DNA of 6,688 nucleotides, from contig JAFCZZ010000431.1 in assembly GCA_019314085.1 (NCBI GenBank), positions 1 to 6,688 on the forward strand, written 5' to 3'. The translations under genes were made by a program, and so were the position numbers. The DNA comes from Deltaproteobacteria bacterium. GTDB lineage: Bacteria > Desulfobacterota > Syntrophia > Syntrophales > UBA2210. Below, piece by piece: positions 6,203-6,688 of this stretch; the first letter of the stretch is position 1; every line of letters begins with the position of its first letter. A model generated the notes under the pieces. That model made no database searches. It saw nothing but the letters and a program-made list of their open reading frames with translations, and was not told the origin of the DNA.

Positions 6203-6688
6203 TTAAGAAACCTGTTGCACCGGATGGTCCGAGGGCTGCCCCGTGTATCGAAACGATTTCAGATTCAGTCCCAACTCTACGGTGTCCTTCAGGCGGACCA
6301 GGGATTGTGACAGGCGTGCCTCCTCGGCGTGCCGGTACAGTGCCTCACCCAGCTTGCCTTTAATGGTATGGGCAACCGACAGGATGGTGTCCAGGTTTTC
6401 CAGTTCACCGAGCAGCCTGGCGGCCGTTTTGATCCCTACGCCGGGGACGCCGGGGATGTTGTTGGTGGCGTATCCCGCCAGGGCGAACAGATCTACCACC
6501 TGATCGGGCCGTGCGTGCAGCTTCCCCTGTATGTATCTCCCGTCCATGTCGACCCTCTGAAAATGGTCTCGCACCATAACCAGATCCGAGACGAGCTGAA
6601 GGAAGAGTCTGTCGGTGGAGAGTATGATAGCATCGCCGCCGCGCTTTGCTACCTTGCCGGCCAGTGTGGCGATAACGTCGTCCGCTTC
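6203..6688 (-). CDS. Stand-alone 5'-3' exonuclease (FEN/Xni-like), N-terminus beyond the window edge
   Basis: The frame is open to the window edge and ends at TAA (6205-6203), giving 161 visible residues. The first visible residues are EADDVIATLA, the FEN-family acidic motif that binds metal, followed by IILSTDRLFLQLVSD. The helix-3-turn-helix DNA-binding segment is GYATNNIPGVPGVGIKTAARLL (residues 72-93 of the fragment). The protein ends soon after, with no 3'-5' exonuclease or polymerase domain, so it is a free-standing nuclease and not PolA. Compared with active members, the second Asp of the SxDKD motif is Leu (residue 28), and GDxxDN reads GYATNN, so two Asp ligands are Tyr and Asn. E. 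coli Xni/ExoIX shows a similar loss of second-site ligands. The expected role is flap or 5'-end processing, with altered metal dependence. The MBL gene follows on the same strand. Confidence 0.88.
   Translation of the reverse strand, partial: EADDVIATLAGKVAKRGGDAIILSTDRLFLQLVSDLVMVRDHFQRVDMDGRYIQGKLHARPDQVVDLFALAGYATNNIPGVPGVGIKTAARLLGELENLDTILSVAHTIKGKLGEALYRHAEEARLSQSLVRLKDTVELGLNLKSFRYTGQPSDHPVQQVS

Overview
The window looks like a chromosomal segment from a Deltaproteobacteria-type organism (Desulfobacterota, perhaps the Syntrophales/Geobacter side). This is inferred from the ftsQ-ftsA-ftsZ order, the FtsZ tail ending FLRKQAD, and the style of the PAS-GGDEF and receiver-metallo-beta-lactamase (MBL) proteins. 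No species can be named from sequence reading alone.

Layout. Positions 3-3054 hold the distal end of the division and cell wall cluster on the + strand: ftsQ (5' end outside the window), ftsA and ftsZ. They are tightly spaced and read as one operon. Positions 3055-3494 carry no convincing gene, but have several competing hairpins and a weak terminator candidate. Positions 3495-4497 (+) hold a PAS-GGDEF sensor/diguanylate cyclase gene whose catalytic domain is broken by an internal loss plus a frameshift. Positions 4498-4863 form a convergent intergenic stretch with small palindromes and one dubious hydrophobic minus-strand frame. Positions 4864-6093 (-) encode a fusion of a degenerate receiver domain with an MBL-fold hydrolase. 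Positions 6203-6688 (-) hold the C-terminal part of a stand-alone 5'-3' exonuclease/FEN-like protein that runs off the right edge.

How the genes relate. FtsQ, FtsA and FtsZ act together in the divisome: FtsZ polymerises, FtsA tethers it to the membrane, and FtsQ is a periplasmic scaffold. The MBL protein and the exonuclease share a strand with a 109-base gap and may be co-transcribed. The GGDEF gene and the MBL gene converge. A signalling link between them is only a guess.

Main points of interest. (1) FtsA reads through without a stop but appears to lack about 24 residues, including the conserved TGG nucleotide-binding loop. (2) The GGDEF gene lost roughly 40 residues, including most of the active site, and changed frame. 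(3) The receiver domain of the MBL protein has Ser where the phospho-accepting Asp belongs. (4) The exonuclease keeps one metal-site signature (EADD) but has lost Asp residues of the second site, as in E. coli Xni/ExoIX. (5) The FtsZ tail carries a second copy of its FtsA-binding-like motif. I found no CRISPR array, tRNA, rRNA or insertion sequence. I see no clear new multi-gene system.
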